Shown piece after piece: positions 34,357 to 43,400 of a stretch of 63,946 bases of DNA. Source of the stretch: an uncultured Hungatella sp. (GTDB lineage Bacteria; Bacillota; Clostridia; Lachnospirales; Lachnospiraceae); assembly GCA_910577935.1 (NCBI GenBank), contig CAJTOT010000021.1, positions 1-63,946 on the forward strand, given 5' to 3'. The translations under genes and the position numbers were made by a program. The notes beneath the pieces were generated by a model that saw only the letters and a program-made list of their open reading frames with translations, was not told the origin of the DNA and made no database searches. Numbering within the stretch: position 1 is the first letter of the stretch; each line of letters begins with the position of its first letter.

Positions 34357-35361
34357 ATGATTGAATTTAAGAATCTGGAAATTAAATACGGGAATTTTAC
34401 GGCGATCAGGGATTTAAACTTGACCATCAACGACGGAGAATTTTTCACCTTTCTGGGTCCTTCCGGCTGCGGAAAGACCACGACTTTAAGAGCTCTGGTG
34501 GGCTTTATCGAGCCCAGCGGCGGCCAGATCGTGGTGGACGGAAAGGATGTCACCAACACTCCGGTGGAAAAGAGGAATATCGGTATGGTATTTCAGAGCT
34601 ATGCCCTGTTCCCCACCATGACCGTGTATGAAAATCTGGCCTTTGGCCTGAAAGTAAAAAAGATGTCCCCGGCAGAGATCGACAAGAAGGTCAAGGATGT
34701 GGCCAAGGTCATCGAGATCAAAGATGAGCAGTTATCCCGCAATGTGTCTGAATTGTCCGGAGGCCAGCAGCAGAGAGTCGCCCTGGCCAGGGCCATCGTC
34801 TTAGAGCCTCATATCCTCTGCCTTGACGAGCCTTTATCCAACCTGGATGCCAAACTCCGGGTGGGCCTGCGCAGCGAGCTGAAAAACCTGCAGAAAAACT
34901 TAGGGATCACCACCCTCTATGTCACCCATGACCAGGAGGAGGCTTTAACCCTCTCCGACCGCATCGCCGTGTTCAACAACGGTTTCGTGGAACAGGTAGA
35001 CAAACCCTACAACATCTACAATCACTCTAAATCCGAATTTGTGTGCGATTTTATCGGTGAGATCAACCGCCTCTCCCCCGCCCTTGCCGGGGAAATCGCC
35101 CGTCAGGTTCCCGGCATTCTGGCAGCGGACAAGCGCTGCTACATCCGTCTGGAGCGCATCTCCTTAAAGCCCAGGGAGAAAACCGCCAAAATCCAGGGCA
35201 TTATCAGAGACTTTGACTACAACGGCGTCATGACCAAATACCGGGTGGATACACCGGACTGCCAGATTCGTGTCATCCATGTCAATGACGGAACACCGTT
35301 TATGGAGGCAGGCCAAAGTCTTACCATGTACCTTGACCCCAAAGACATTATGCAGTTCTAA
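34357..35361 (+). CDS. ABC importer ATPase (PotA/FbpC/UgpC-like)
   Basis: The 334-residue ATPase has Walker A GPSGCGKTT (about residues 34-42), Q-loop VFQSYALFP, signature LSGGQQQRVALARA, Walker B ILCLDEPLSNLD and the H-loop VTHDQEEA, then a C-terminal regulatory TOBE-like region from about residue 240. ATG 34357 is preferred to the TTG at 34351 because GGGAG lies 7 bp before the ATG. It powers the fused permease encoded 12 bp downstream. Confidence 0.93.
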   Translation: MIEFKNLEIKYGNFTAIRDLNLTINDGEFFTFLGPSGCGKTTTLRALVGFIEPSGGQIVVDGKDVTNTPVEKRNIGMVFQSYALFPTMTVYENLAFGLKVKKMSPAEIDKKVKDVAKVIEIKDEQLSRNVSELSGGQQQRVALARAIVLEPHILCLDEPLSNLDAKLRVGLRSELKNLQKNLGITTLYVTHDQEEALTLSDRIAVFNNGFVEQVDKPYNIYNHSKSEFVCDFIGEINRLSPALAGEIARQVPGILAADKRCYIRLERISLKPREKTAKIQGIIRDFDYNGVMTKYRVDTPDCQIRVIHVNDGTPFMEAGQSLTMYLDPKDIMQF

Positions 35362-35373
35362 GGGAGGCGCTCT

Positions 35374-37122
35374 ATGAAAAACACAGCAAAATCAAAACCG
35401 GTCAGTATCCGGACATTGACGGTGAAGATCGTTATCGCCTGGGCCATTGTGGCATTTGTCCTGTTCCCCAATGTAAGCCTTTTAGGCAGCGTCTTTTACA
35501 AAAACGGCCAGTTCTCCACCGAGGTGTTCGGCAAGGTGTTCGGTTCCGCCAGAGCCATGAAAAGTTTGAAAAACAGCTTTATCCTGGCCTTCACCCTGGT
35601 CGTGACTGTCAATGTGGTGGGAACTCTAAGTGTGCTTTTGACAGAGTACTGGGACATTAAGGGCGCCAAAATCCTCCGTCTCGCCTACATGAGCTCCCTG
35701 ATCTACGGCGGCGTAGTCCTGGTCTCCGGGTACAAGTATGTGTATGGGGCCAACGGGCTTCTGACCAAAATGCTTCTCAAGCTGTTTCCGGCCATGAATC
35801 CCGGATGGTTTGTGGGATACGGGGCAGTGGTCTTTGTCATGACCTTCTCCTGTACCCAGAACCACATGATGTTTCTGAAGAATGCCATCCACGGCCTGGA
35901 CTACCACACCATTGAAGCGGCTAAAAACATGGGAGCATCCGGGGCTGCTATCTTCTTCCAGGTGGTGATGCCGGTTTTAAAGCCCACCTTTTTTGCCATC
36001 ACCATCCTGACGTTTCTGACCGGCCTTGGGGCCATGTCCGCACCGCTTATTGTGGGAGGCGATAATTTTCAGACCATCAACCCCATGATCATCACCTTCT
36101 CCAAATCCAGCTATTCCAGGGAGGTGGCGGCATTTCTGGCTGTCCTTTTAGGTCTGGCCACCATCCTTTTGCTGGCCGTATTCAGCAGAATTGAGAAAGG
36201 CGGAAACTACATCTCCGTATCCAAGACCAAGGCCAAGCTGAAAAAGCAGAAGATTGACAATCCGGTGTTTAACATCCTGGCACACATCATCGCTTACTTT
36301 ATGTTTGCCATCTATGTCATTCCCATCATCCTGGTGGTCCTGTACTCCTTCTGTGATTCTCTGTCCATCAAGACAGGGGAAATCACGCCGGGCTCCTTTA
36401 CTCTGGCAAACTATCGAAAGCTGTTTACCAGCATCGACGCTGTCAAGCCCTATCTGGTCAGCATCGTCTACTCTCTTGCGGCAGCGGTTCTGGCCGTGAC
36501 TGCCGCCGTCATCTGCGCCAGGTTTGTCAAGGCTGCCAAGCATAAGTTTGATATCTTTTTCGAGTGGGGTATGCTGATTCCCTGGCTGCTCCCCTCCACC
36601 CTCATCGCCTTGGGGCTCATGACTACCTACGGGGAACGGCATGCCATCATTTTCAACTATGTGATGGTGGGCACGGTCGTGCTGATGCTTGTGGGCTACA
36701 CGGTTGTCAAGCTTCCCTTCTCCTACCGCATGGTGAAGGCGGCATTGTTCAGCCTGGACAGCGATCTGGAGGAAGCCGCCAAATGTATGGGGGCAGGTAC
36801 CCTGTACACCATGATCAAGGTAATCATTCCTGTCATCTTTCCGGCCATCATGTCCGTGATCATTCTGAACTTTAACGGTATGCTGTCGGATTACGACCTG
36901 TCCGTATTTTTGTATCATCCTCTGTTTCAGCCTTTGGGCATCGTGATCAAGGCGGCTTCCGACGAGTCGGCAGCCATCGACGCCAAGGCCATGAGCTTTG
37001 TATACACGGTTGTGCTGATGGTCCTCTCCTCGATCGCCCTGTATTTCGGTCAGGGAAGCGGAATGGCCAGAATCCGGCAGTGGAAGCAGCGGCGTCTGGA
37101 AAAAAGAATCGCAGGGAATTGA
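35374..37122 (+). CDS. ABC importer permease with two fused MetI domains (FbpB/ThiP-like)
   Basis: The 582-residue membrane protein has about twelve transmembrane helices in two halves joined by a Lys-rich cytosolic linker at about residues 275-295 (KTKAKLKKQK). Each half has an EAA loop that contacts the ATPase: EAAKNMGASGAAIFFQVVMPVL and EEAAKCMGAGTLYTMIKVIIPVIFP. One fused polypeptide replacing two permeases is usual in the iron, thiamine and phosphonate importer branch. It is the last gene of the LacI-SBP-controlled cassette. Confidence 0.92.
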   Translation: MKNTAKSKPVSIRTLTVKIVIAWAIVAFVLFPNVSLLGSVFYKNGQFSTEVFGKVFGSARAMKSLKNSFILAFTLVVTVNVVGTLSVLLTEYWDIKGAKILRLAYMSSLIYGGVVLVSGYKYVYGANGLLTKMLLKLFPAMNPGWFVGYGAVVFVMTFSCTQNHMMFLKNAIHGLDYHTIEAAKNMGASGAAIFFQVVMPVLKPTFFAITILTFLTGLGAMSAPLIVGGDNFQTINPMIITFSKSSYSREVAAFLAVLLGLATILLLAVFSRIEKGGNYISVSKTKAKLKKQKIDNPVFNILAHIIAYFMFAIYVIPIILVVLYSFCDSLSIKTGEITPGSFTLANYRKLFTSIDAVKPYLVSIVYSLAAAVLAVTAAVICARFVKAAKHKFDIFFEWGMLIPWLLPSTLIALGLMTTYGERHAIIFNYVMVGTVVLMLVGYTVVKLPFSYRMVKAALFSLDSDLEEAAKCMGAGTLYTMIKVIIPVIFPAIMSVIILNFNGMLSDYDLSVFLYHPLFQPLGIVIKAASDESAAIDAKAMSFVYTVVLMVLSSIALYFGQGSGMARIRQWKQRRLEKRIAGN

Positions 37123-37192
37123 CAGATCATATATCTCCCGCGGTCCTTCGTAAATCCGGAGGGCAAGGCTCCCTCTTTGCAGCACAGCAAAC

Positions 37193-37236
37193 GGGAAGAT
37201 GGTGTAACCCATTTTACTGAGTTACACCGTCTTCCC
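37193..37236 (+). terminator. Long inverted repeat, probable terminator of the ABC cassette
   Basis: GGGAAGA-GGTGTAAC (37193-37208) pairs with GTTACACC-TCTTCCC (37221-37236) around a 12-base loop, followed by a T-rich stretch (TTCTTCTATTTT). It is 70 bp after the permease stop and reads similarly on both strands. Confidence 0.65.
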
Positions 37237-37570
37237 TGGATTCTTCTATTTTATGGCATGCCTGACGGACTCCTCCCGCTATACCTTATCTTCTCAATCA
37301 CACAGCTTGGCTCTTATTTCTGTCATCCTTTTGGTAATTCATCCCCATTAACAGGACCTCTCCCGCATACCAAGGCGGGCTTCATTCCCTGTCTTCATCA
37401 GTCTCCTCCTCCGGGCCCGATCTCCTTGTTTGCCTCATTGTATCCCAAAAGCCCCCAAATCACATACACACTTTTAAGGCTCAGGAGGCACTTTTTCATC
37501 ATTTTAAGTAGATTTATTTTTCTCCTCAGGTTATAATGAAAAAACAGTCCAACAGAAACGGAGACGACAG
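37237..37570. other. Non-coding gap before the HAD gene
   Basis: I see no credible gene in these 334 bases. The frames present have no ribosome binding site and unusual composition. A TATAAT at 37532-37537 could be the -10 box for the HAD gene, but no good -35 accompanies it. Confidence 0.5.
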
Positions 37571-38368
37571 ATGAACAGAAAAATCATATTTTTTGATATA
37601 GACGGGACGATCTTTTCCACCCGCATCGGCAGGGTAACCGACCGGGTAAAGGCGTCCATCGCCCAGGCCCAAAAGCGGGGGCATCTGTGCTTTATCGCCA
37701 GCGGAAGGCCCTGGTCCTTCATCGCCGGGAATATCAAGGCCATGGGATTTGACGGATATGTGCTCGCCAACGGGGCTCACATCCGGTATCTGGGCCGGGA
37801 TCTGGGGATCCGGCACTTACCGCGGGAGGATGTGGACAGTCTGTGCCGCAGCTTCCGCAAGAGAGGCATCCAATACATCCTGTCAACCCCCTCCTACTCC
37901 TACTTAGACCCGGCATTTACGAGCCTGCTTAATTTTTACAGAGGATGCAACATCGACATGGAACAGATCCTTCACGATTTTGAGGAGGAGGAAGTGCTTG
38001 ACAGGACGATCAAGGTGGAGGCCTGGATGGAGACCCAGGAGCAGTCCGAGTATGCCGCCTCCTGCTGCGGGGCTTTTGCCAGCGAGATCCGCGGGCCCGG
38101 GCAGACCACGGAGTTCTACGGAAAACAGGTCTCTAAAGCCACCGGGATCAAAGAGGTGCTCCGGATGCTCTCCATCCCTGTAGAGGACAGCTTCTGTTTC
38201 GGGGACGGACCCAATGATGTGGAGATGTTTGAGACGGTGGGAAACGGCTTCGCCATGGAAAACGGAGTAACAGCCGTAAAGAGCATCGCCCAAAAGATCT
38301 GCCCAAGTGTGGAAGACGACGGGGTGGCAGTGGCTATGGCAGAACTCTTTAAGCGGCATATCCTGTAG
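37571..38368 (+). CDS. Cof-type HAD hydrolase
   Basis: The 265-residue haloacid-dehalogenase phosphatase has the nucleophile motif FFDIDGT (Asp9, Asp11), motif II IASGRPW near residues 39-45, and motif IV FCFGDGPNDVEMFE at about 211-224; between lies the C2B cap typical of Cof/YwtE sugar-phosphate phosphatases. It hydrolyses small phosphoesters in the cytosol; the substrate is unknown. GGAGACGACAG precedes the ATG. It stands alone. Confidence 0.92.
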   Translation: MNRKIIFFDIDGTIFSTRIGRVTDRVKASIAQAQKRGHLCFIASGRPWSFIAGNIKAMGFDGYVLANGAHIRYLGRDLGIRHLPREDVDSLCRSFRKRGIQYILSTPSYSYLDPAFTSLLNFYRGCNIDMEQILHDFEEEEVLDRTIKVEAWMETQEQSEYAASCCGAFASEIRGPGQTTEFYGKQVSKATGIKEVLRMLSIPVEDSFCFGDGPNDVEMFETVGNGFAMENGVTAVKSIAQKICPSVEDDGVAVAMAELFKRHIL

Positions 38369-38383
38369 AGAAGGAGCCTTCCT

Positions 38384-38446
38384 ATGCGTATCTCCAACCT
38401 GCATATTCGAAATTTCAGATCTATCCGCAGCCTGACGGCGGCGGAT
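38384..38446 (+). pseudogene. Truncated 5' end of a RecF/OLD-like ATPase gene
   Basis: Behind a good ribosome binding site (GAAGGAGCCTTCCT) an ATG opens MRISNLHIRNFRSIRSL, which is the standard first strand of RecF/OLD/AAA-15 SMC-like ATPases (LHIxNFRSI). After about 20 residues the similarity ends and no Walker A motif follows; the frame runs into the 3' end of the convergent protease gene. It looks like a remnant left after deletion. The rest of 38447-38530 shows nothing. Confidence 0.5.
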
Positions 38447-38530
38447 AGCTTCATGTTTCACAGCTTACAGGTCAGAAAAATAATCGGCTGTTTACGTCTC
38501 CCCCAATTCGCCGTCCAACACTTAATAAAT

Positions 38531-40249
38531 TCACACCGGCAGGCTATCCTTCAGACAAAGAGCTCCCCACCCCATCTGCCGATTGGGCCACTCATCATAC
38601 CCCGGAAGCTCTCTTGCCCCCCGGATCAGGTACGCCTTCACCTTCTCCCCGTACAAAAACTCATCTCTCCCCTCCACGATGCCCCACTGCATGAGAAGAG
38701 CCGCACTGCCGGTGACAAAGGGCGCCGCGAAGGACGTGCCCGTCACCGCCTCATATCCCCCTCCGTTTTTGGCGGTCATAATGTTCACCCCAGGAGCCGC
38801 GATATCCGGTTTCACCTGGTTGGTGACACGGGTGAAGCCTCTTCCTGAAAAATCGGCGTAGGCCTGGTAGCTGCTGTTGTAAGCCCCCACTGTGACAGCC
38901 ATGGAAGCCGTGGAAGGGATGGTGAGGGTGGTGTCGGAGGACGGCCTCAGAAAATAGGTGGATTTGTTTAGGACCGCTGATGAGGGAAGCCAGAAATCAT
39001 AGTTTCCCCGCACAATCTTCCGGGGAGTCAGATGGAAAATCCAGATGCCGCTCTGGAGGTAATCCTGATAGAGAGGCATAAAGTCAAAATAGATCTCCTG
39101 GGCCATGGTGAACGGTCCCGGCTCCCCGTAGTAGAGAAGAATTCTCGTGCTCTCATAATTGTAAGTCTGAGGTCCGATGACCGCCGGGAAAGGGCCGAGT
39201 ATCCTGCCGGAGGGAGTGACCAGGGTGATATCCATATCATCTACATAGTATTTCCACAGCTGAACGGTAATCCCGCTTTCGTAAGGAGCTATGGAAAGCT
39301 CAATATTCACGGATTGGTTCATGGAGAGCACCCCGGCCGCATGGCCGCTGCTTCTCCCTTCGTTGCCGGAACCAACGACAATCACATTCTTTCCGTAATT
39401 GGAGATTCCGTCTATGTAAGTCTCCAAGAGGCTGGTCCCGTCGTGGGAACCGTAAGTGTTGCCGATGCTCACATTGACTGCCACAGGCATATCGAATTGA
39501 GATGCCCGGCGCACCACGTAATCCAGAGCCCGCATCAGTTCCGTGGTCCTGGGAAATCCCAGGGGATCAGGCGCCCCCAGCTTCACCACCATCAGCCGGC
39601 TGTCAAAGGCCACCCCCATATTCCGCCCCCCGCTCTCCCTGCCGTTTCCCGCCGAAATCCCTGCCACAGCCGTGCCGTGGCCGCTTCCGTCCACGCTGGG
39701 AACCATGGCCCTGGCGCTCTGGCGGTTTCCTGTCCGCAAAGCCTCGTTGATCTCTTCTTCCGTGAACACCCTGTCCAGGGTCTGGTCCCACAGCTCCAGA
39801 ATCCTGGTAGTGCCGTCTTCATTGCGGAAATCATCATGAAAATAGTCGATCCCCGAATCGATAACCGCCACTATGCAGCCCCGGCCTGTCAGGTATGGCG
39901 CATAGCTGCTGCCTCTCACCTGAACATAAGTAATACAAGAGGCTGACTTTGCCGATTCTACGGAAAAGTACAGCCTCTTTGGTTTTTCTATATATTCTAC
40001 CTGGGGAAGCTCGCTCACCTCCTGAAGCCGCGACTGGGGCACCGTGAGGATGGAATATTGATTTAGAAGCTCCTGCTGCCTCACTCCCATGGCCTCCAGC
40101 CCCTCCAGAGGACGGGAATGTTTTACAATAACCTCCCACGTCCTCTCTTCAGGATTGTACCCCACCGCCAGGGTCTCCGAGCGCTCCAGCTCTTCCGGTG
40201 TGGCCGCAAGAGCCAGGTTTAAGACATTTTCCATCTTCTGATTTGCCAT
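38531..40249 (-). CDS. Subtilisin-like S8 serine protease (Csp-like)
   Basis: The 572-residue protease has a complete catalytic triad: Asp in VAVIDSGIDYFHDDF, His in DGSGHGTAVAGI and Ser in TGTSFAAPFVTGSAAL, with the oxyanion Asn in VVGSGNEG. A pro-region of about 90 residues precedes the catalytic domain and a large insertion lies between the Asn and Ser segments, as in the clostridial Csp germination proteases. No signal peptide is visible, so it may act in the cytosol or in the spore. The ATG at 40249 is chosen because GGGGAGA lies about 8 bp upstream. The link to germination is by family resemblance only. Confidence 0.88.
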   Translation of the reverse strand: MANQKMENVLNLALAATPEELERSETLAVGYNPEERTWEVIVKHSRPLEGLEAMGVRQQELLNQYSILTVPQSRLQEVSELPQVEYIEKPKRLYFSVESAKSASCITYVQVRGSSYAPYLTGRGCIVAVIDSGIDYFHDDFRNEDGTTRILELWDQTLDRVFTEEEINEALRTGNRQSARAMVPSVDGSGHGTAVAGISAGNGRESGGRNMGVAFDSRLMVVKLGAPDPLGFPRTTELMRALDYVVRRASQFDMPVAVNVSIGNTYGSHDGTSLLETYIDGISNYGKNVIVVGSGNEGRSSGHAAGVLSMNQSVNIELSIAPYESGITVQLWKYYVDDMDITLVTPSGRILGPFPAVIGPQTYNYESTRILLYYGEPGPFTMAQEIYFDFMPLYQDYLQSGIWIFHLTPRKIVRGNYDFWLPSSAVLNKSTYFLRPSSDTTLTIPSTASMAVTVGAYNSSYQAYADFSGRGFTRVTNQVKPDIAAPGVNIMTAKNGGGYEAVTGTSFAAPFVTGSAALLMQWGIVEGRDEFLYGEKVKAYLIRGARELPGYDEWPNRQMGWGALCLKDSLPV

Positions 40250-40373
40250 ACATCCGTTCTCCCCGGAATCTCTCATCTATATGATATGATTCCCTCGAAA
40301 AATCTGTGCCCTGTATCTATCATCCTCCTTCAATTTTGGTTCCATACTTTCCGAACTTGGTTTCCCCATGTTG

Positions 40374-40405
40374 AAAAGGCGCAGCCCGGTTGCCCGGGCC
40401 GCGCC
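40374..40405 (-). terminator. Terminator of the LPXTG adhesin gene
   Basis: On the minus strand GGCGCGGCCCGGG (40393-40405) pairs with CCGGGCTGCGCC (40378-40389) around a tiny loop, followed by TTTT. It lies 21 bp after the adhesin stop codon. Confidence 0.85.
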
Positions 40406-40426
40406 AGCCTTAAGGTAAAACTTTTT

Positions 40427-43400
40427 TTATTCCCCATGGCTCTCTTTCTTTTTCTTCAGCAGCGCCAACAACGCCAATCCTGCTCCGGACAGCAGGAAGA
40501 GTACCTTCCAGACATGAGAATCGTCTCCTGTCTTCGGAAGGCCGGCAAGAGGTATGTCAGAATCAGGTATCTCCGTCAAAAGCATCTCGTCAAGATTCGG
40601 CAGTCCGGCCAGCGGTACTTCAGCGTCCGGAACTTCTGTCAGGGGTACGCTCTCCTCCGGAATATTTGTACGAGGCGGGTTTCCGCCGCCACCGCCTCCT
40701 CCTCTTCTCGGCGGGTCCTCAGGAGTCTCCGGCGGGGTTGTCTCCTCCGGACTTGTCTCCGGCTCCGTTGTCTCCTCCGGACTTGTCTCCGGCTCCGTTG
40801 TCTCTTCCGGACTTGTCTCCGGCTCCGTTGTCTCCTCCTCCGGAGGCGTTGTCTCCTCCGGACTTGTCTCCGGCTCTGTTGTCTCCTCCTCCGGAGGCGT
40901 TGTCTCTTCCGGACTTGTCTCCGGCTCTGTTGTCTCCTCCTCCGGAGGTGTTGTCTCTTCCGGTATCGTCTCCTCCGGCATGTAGGTATTGGTAATGGTA
41001 ACAGTGGTCGGTGCGTCTGTGTTTTCCGGTACAATCACGTCTCCACCTCCGGTAACGGTCCATTCGTACCCATCAATGGGAGCCTCTTCTTCCTTTACAT
41101 GGTAAAGGCCGGGCTCCAGATTCTTCAGAACTTCCTCGCCGGAACCGGTAATGCTGACCCTCTCGCTGTAGCCGCAGGGGCCTGTCACGGTGAAAACATA
41201 GGTCTGCCCCGCCGCCGCCGTGCCGCCGCCGCTGACGGATTTGACAATCCGCAGACTGCCCTTCTGTCTTTCGATCTGAGGATCGTAGGTGTTGACGAAC
41301 TCTGCGCTGTTGACAGTTCTTGACTCCGTCAGTTCACCGTCTTTGTTGATCTCCATGGCCGTAATGCCGGTTACCCTGCCGCTGTATACAGTGGCAGTGA
41401 ACTTGGTGTCGATCTGCCAGGAAATTTCCTGGGAAGCAGTCACCTCCACCTCCACCTTGTAAATAGCGGGATCGTAGATAACAGACCCTGTTCCCGGCTC
41501 TTCCACCAGGTAGTAGGTATATTCGCCCACCTCGGTCAGATCATTGATGGTGAACAGCACCTTACCGTTCCCGTCATTGACCGCTGTCCGAGCCTTGGCC
41601 TTGGTGTAGCTGGGCCTGCCGGACTCAACTCTGAAGTCAGCCTCCTCTACCAGAGCAAAGGTAAACTCGCCGCCCTCCAGACTGTGCTCGGTGCCGTCAG
41701 TGTTTCTGTAGACCTTCTTCGCTTCCACCGGCACACTGGAGAATTCTGTGGTTTTCTCTTCGACCGCGCCGATGAACATTGTACCATTGCACATGATGCC
41801 GCCGCCGTGGGTACTGGACTCGTTGCCGGTGATAAAGACCTTGGCGGCCCTCATTGCTTTGTCCCGGTCTCCTACGCTGGGGTCGGCGCTCAGACCCATC
41901 AGGAACTGGGAGGCTGCAGCGCCGCCCTTGGGGATGGCCAGCTGCCAAACGTCGATCTCACCGTTCTCTGCACTGTTTCCGCGATAACCCTCGCCGGTGT
42001 CCTGGCTGCCGTGCCAATTGGCGCTGCCGCCGCCCAGCATGGCATCGGAGACATAGCTGCTGTGAGCACAGAAGAAATCGTTGGAGCCGTAGTACAGAAA
42101 ATCATCGTTCTTCAGCGCCGCCTGGTCCTGCCACTTGTGGGCAGCGTGGGCGCCGTTCTCTTTATTGCCCTCAGCCTTGTTGCCGAAGCTGGCCAGACCG
42201 TCGGTGGCGGAAATCGCCACATTACCGGTGGAACAGCCGCCTATGCCTCCTCCCAGGCCCTGAGCGGTATTATCGGTAACCAGCAGATTCTGAATTTTCA
42301 TGGCAGCGCCTTGGCTGATAAACATACCGCCGCCGCCCCAGTCAATAGTGGTTCTTGTTTCATTGTTGGTGATATACCCGCCGGTGATCTCGCCCTTGCC
42401 GCCGCCGACACGAATCCCGCCGCCTTCGCCGTTGCCGTCTGTGTCGCCGCCGGTATTGCCCCGGGCGGTGTTGCCGGCGACAACCCCGCCGGTCATCAAA
42501 AGATTGTCAGTATTGATCCCTCCGCCTGTGTGGGCTTCGTTCCCGGTGATCTCTCCGCCCTCCACCTTCAAGAGAGCACTGCCGCCGGTGTTGATTCCGC
42601 CGCCCCAATTTTTGGCAATATTCTTAGTGATGAGGGCGCCGTCCCGGATGGCCACCGTATAACCGCTGCCGTCTGCGCTGACACCGCCTCCGCCGGAATA
42701 CAGCGTCGAGTTGCCGGCGATCACGGCTTCACCGCAGATGACGATATCGCCGGAGCCGCCTTCCGCCCCGATTCCGCCGCCAACACCGGTCTCGTTGCAG
42801 GTAATCACGCCGCCTCTGATGTCCAGACTGCCGTTTCGCAGACCGATGCCGCCGCCCCGACGGTAGTCATCATAGAAATTACATTTTCCGTTCTCTCCGA
42901 TGACGCCGCCGGACATGGACAGACTGCCATCCCTGACGAAGATGCCGCTTCCATAGGGGTTTCCATAGGCTCTCGCAGCACAATGAATGATCGCGCCTCC
43001 CTCCATGAAGACAGAGCCGCCCTTATCAACAAGAACACCCCGGGCAAACCTTTTTTCATGGCCATTGATGACACCATTCTTCATAACCAGCTTTCCGCCG
43101 TCCACAGTGATAATGGCGGATAAATTTTCTTCTGCTCCAGTCATAATTTCCTTCTGAAGAGTAATGGTGCCGCCCTTAGCGGTGGCCATGCGGGATTCCT
43201 CGGTTTCCTTGGTGGCTCCGCCCCCGTTGGGTTTAGAGCGCACCACGTCGTAGTCTACCGTATAACCGACCGTATCGGAACTGTCCGTAATGGTCAGGAC
43301 GCCTCCCTCCTCCACCCGGAACAGGCTGGAGTTGTTCGAATTCTCATTATTCCAGGTAAGGGTCTGGCCTTTCAGATCCAGAGTGACCTCGCGGGTGACA

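Noticed and set aside
36148..37212. 354-codon minus-strand His/Gln-rich frame
   Set aside because: It is antisense to transmembrane-coding DNA of the fused permease; His/Gln richness is the usual mirror of hydrophobic codons.
37193..37236. Riboswitch or operator instead of terminator
   Set aside because: The arms are a simple long inverted repeat with a T-rich tail directly after an operon and no conserved aptamer pattern.
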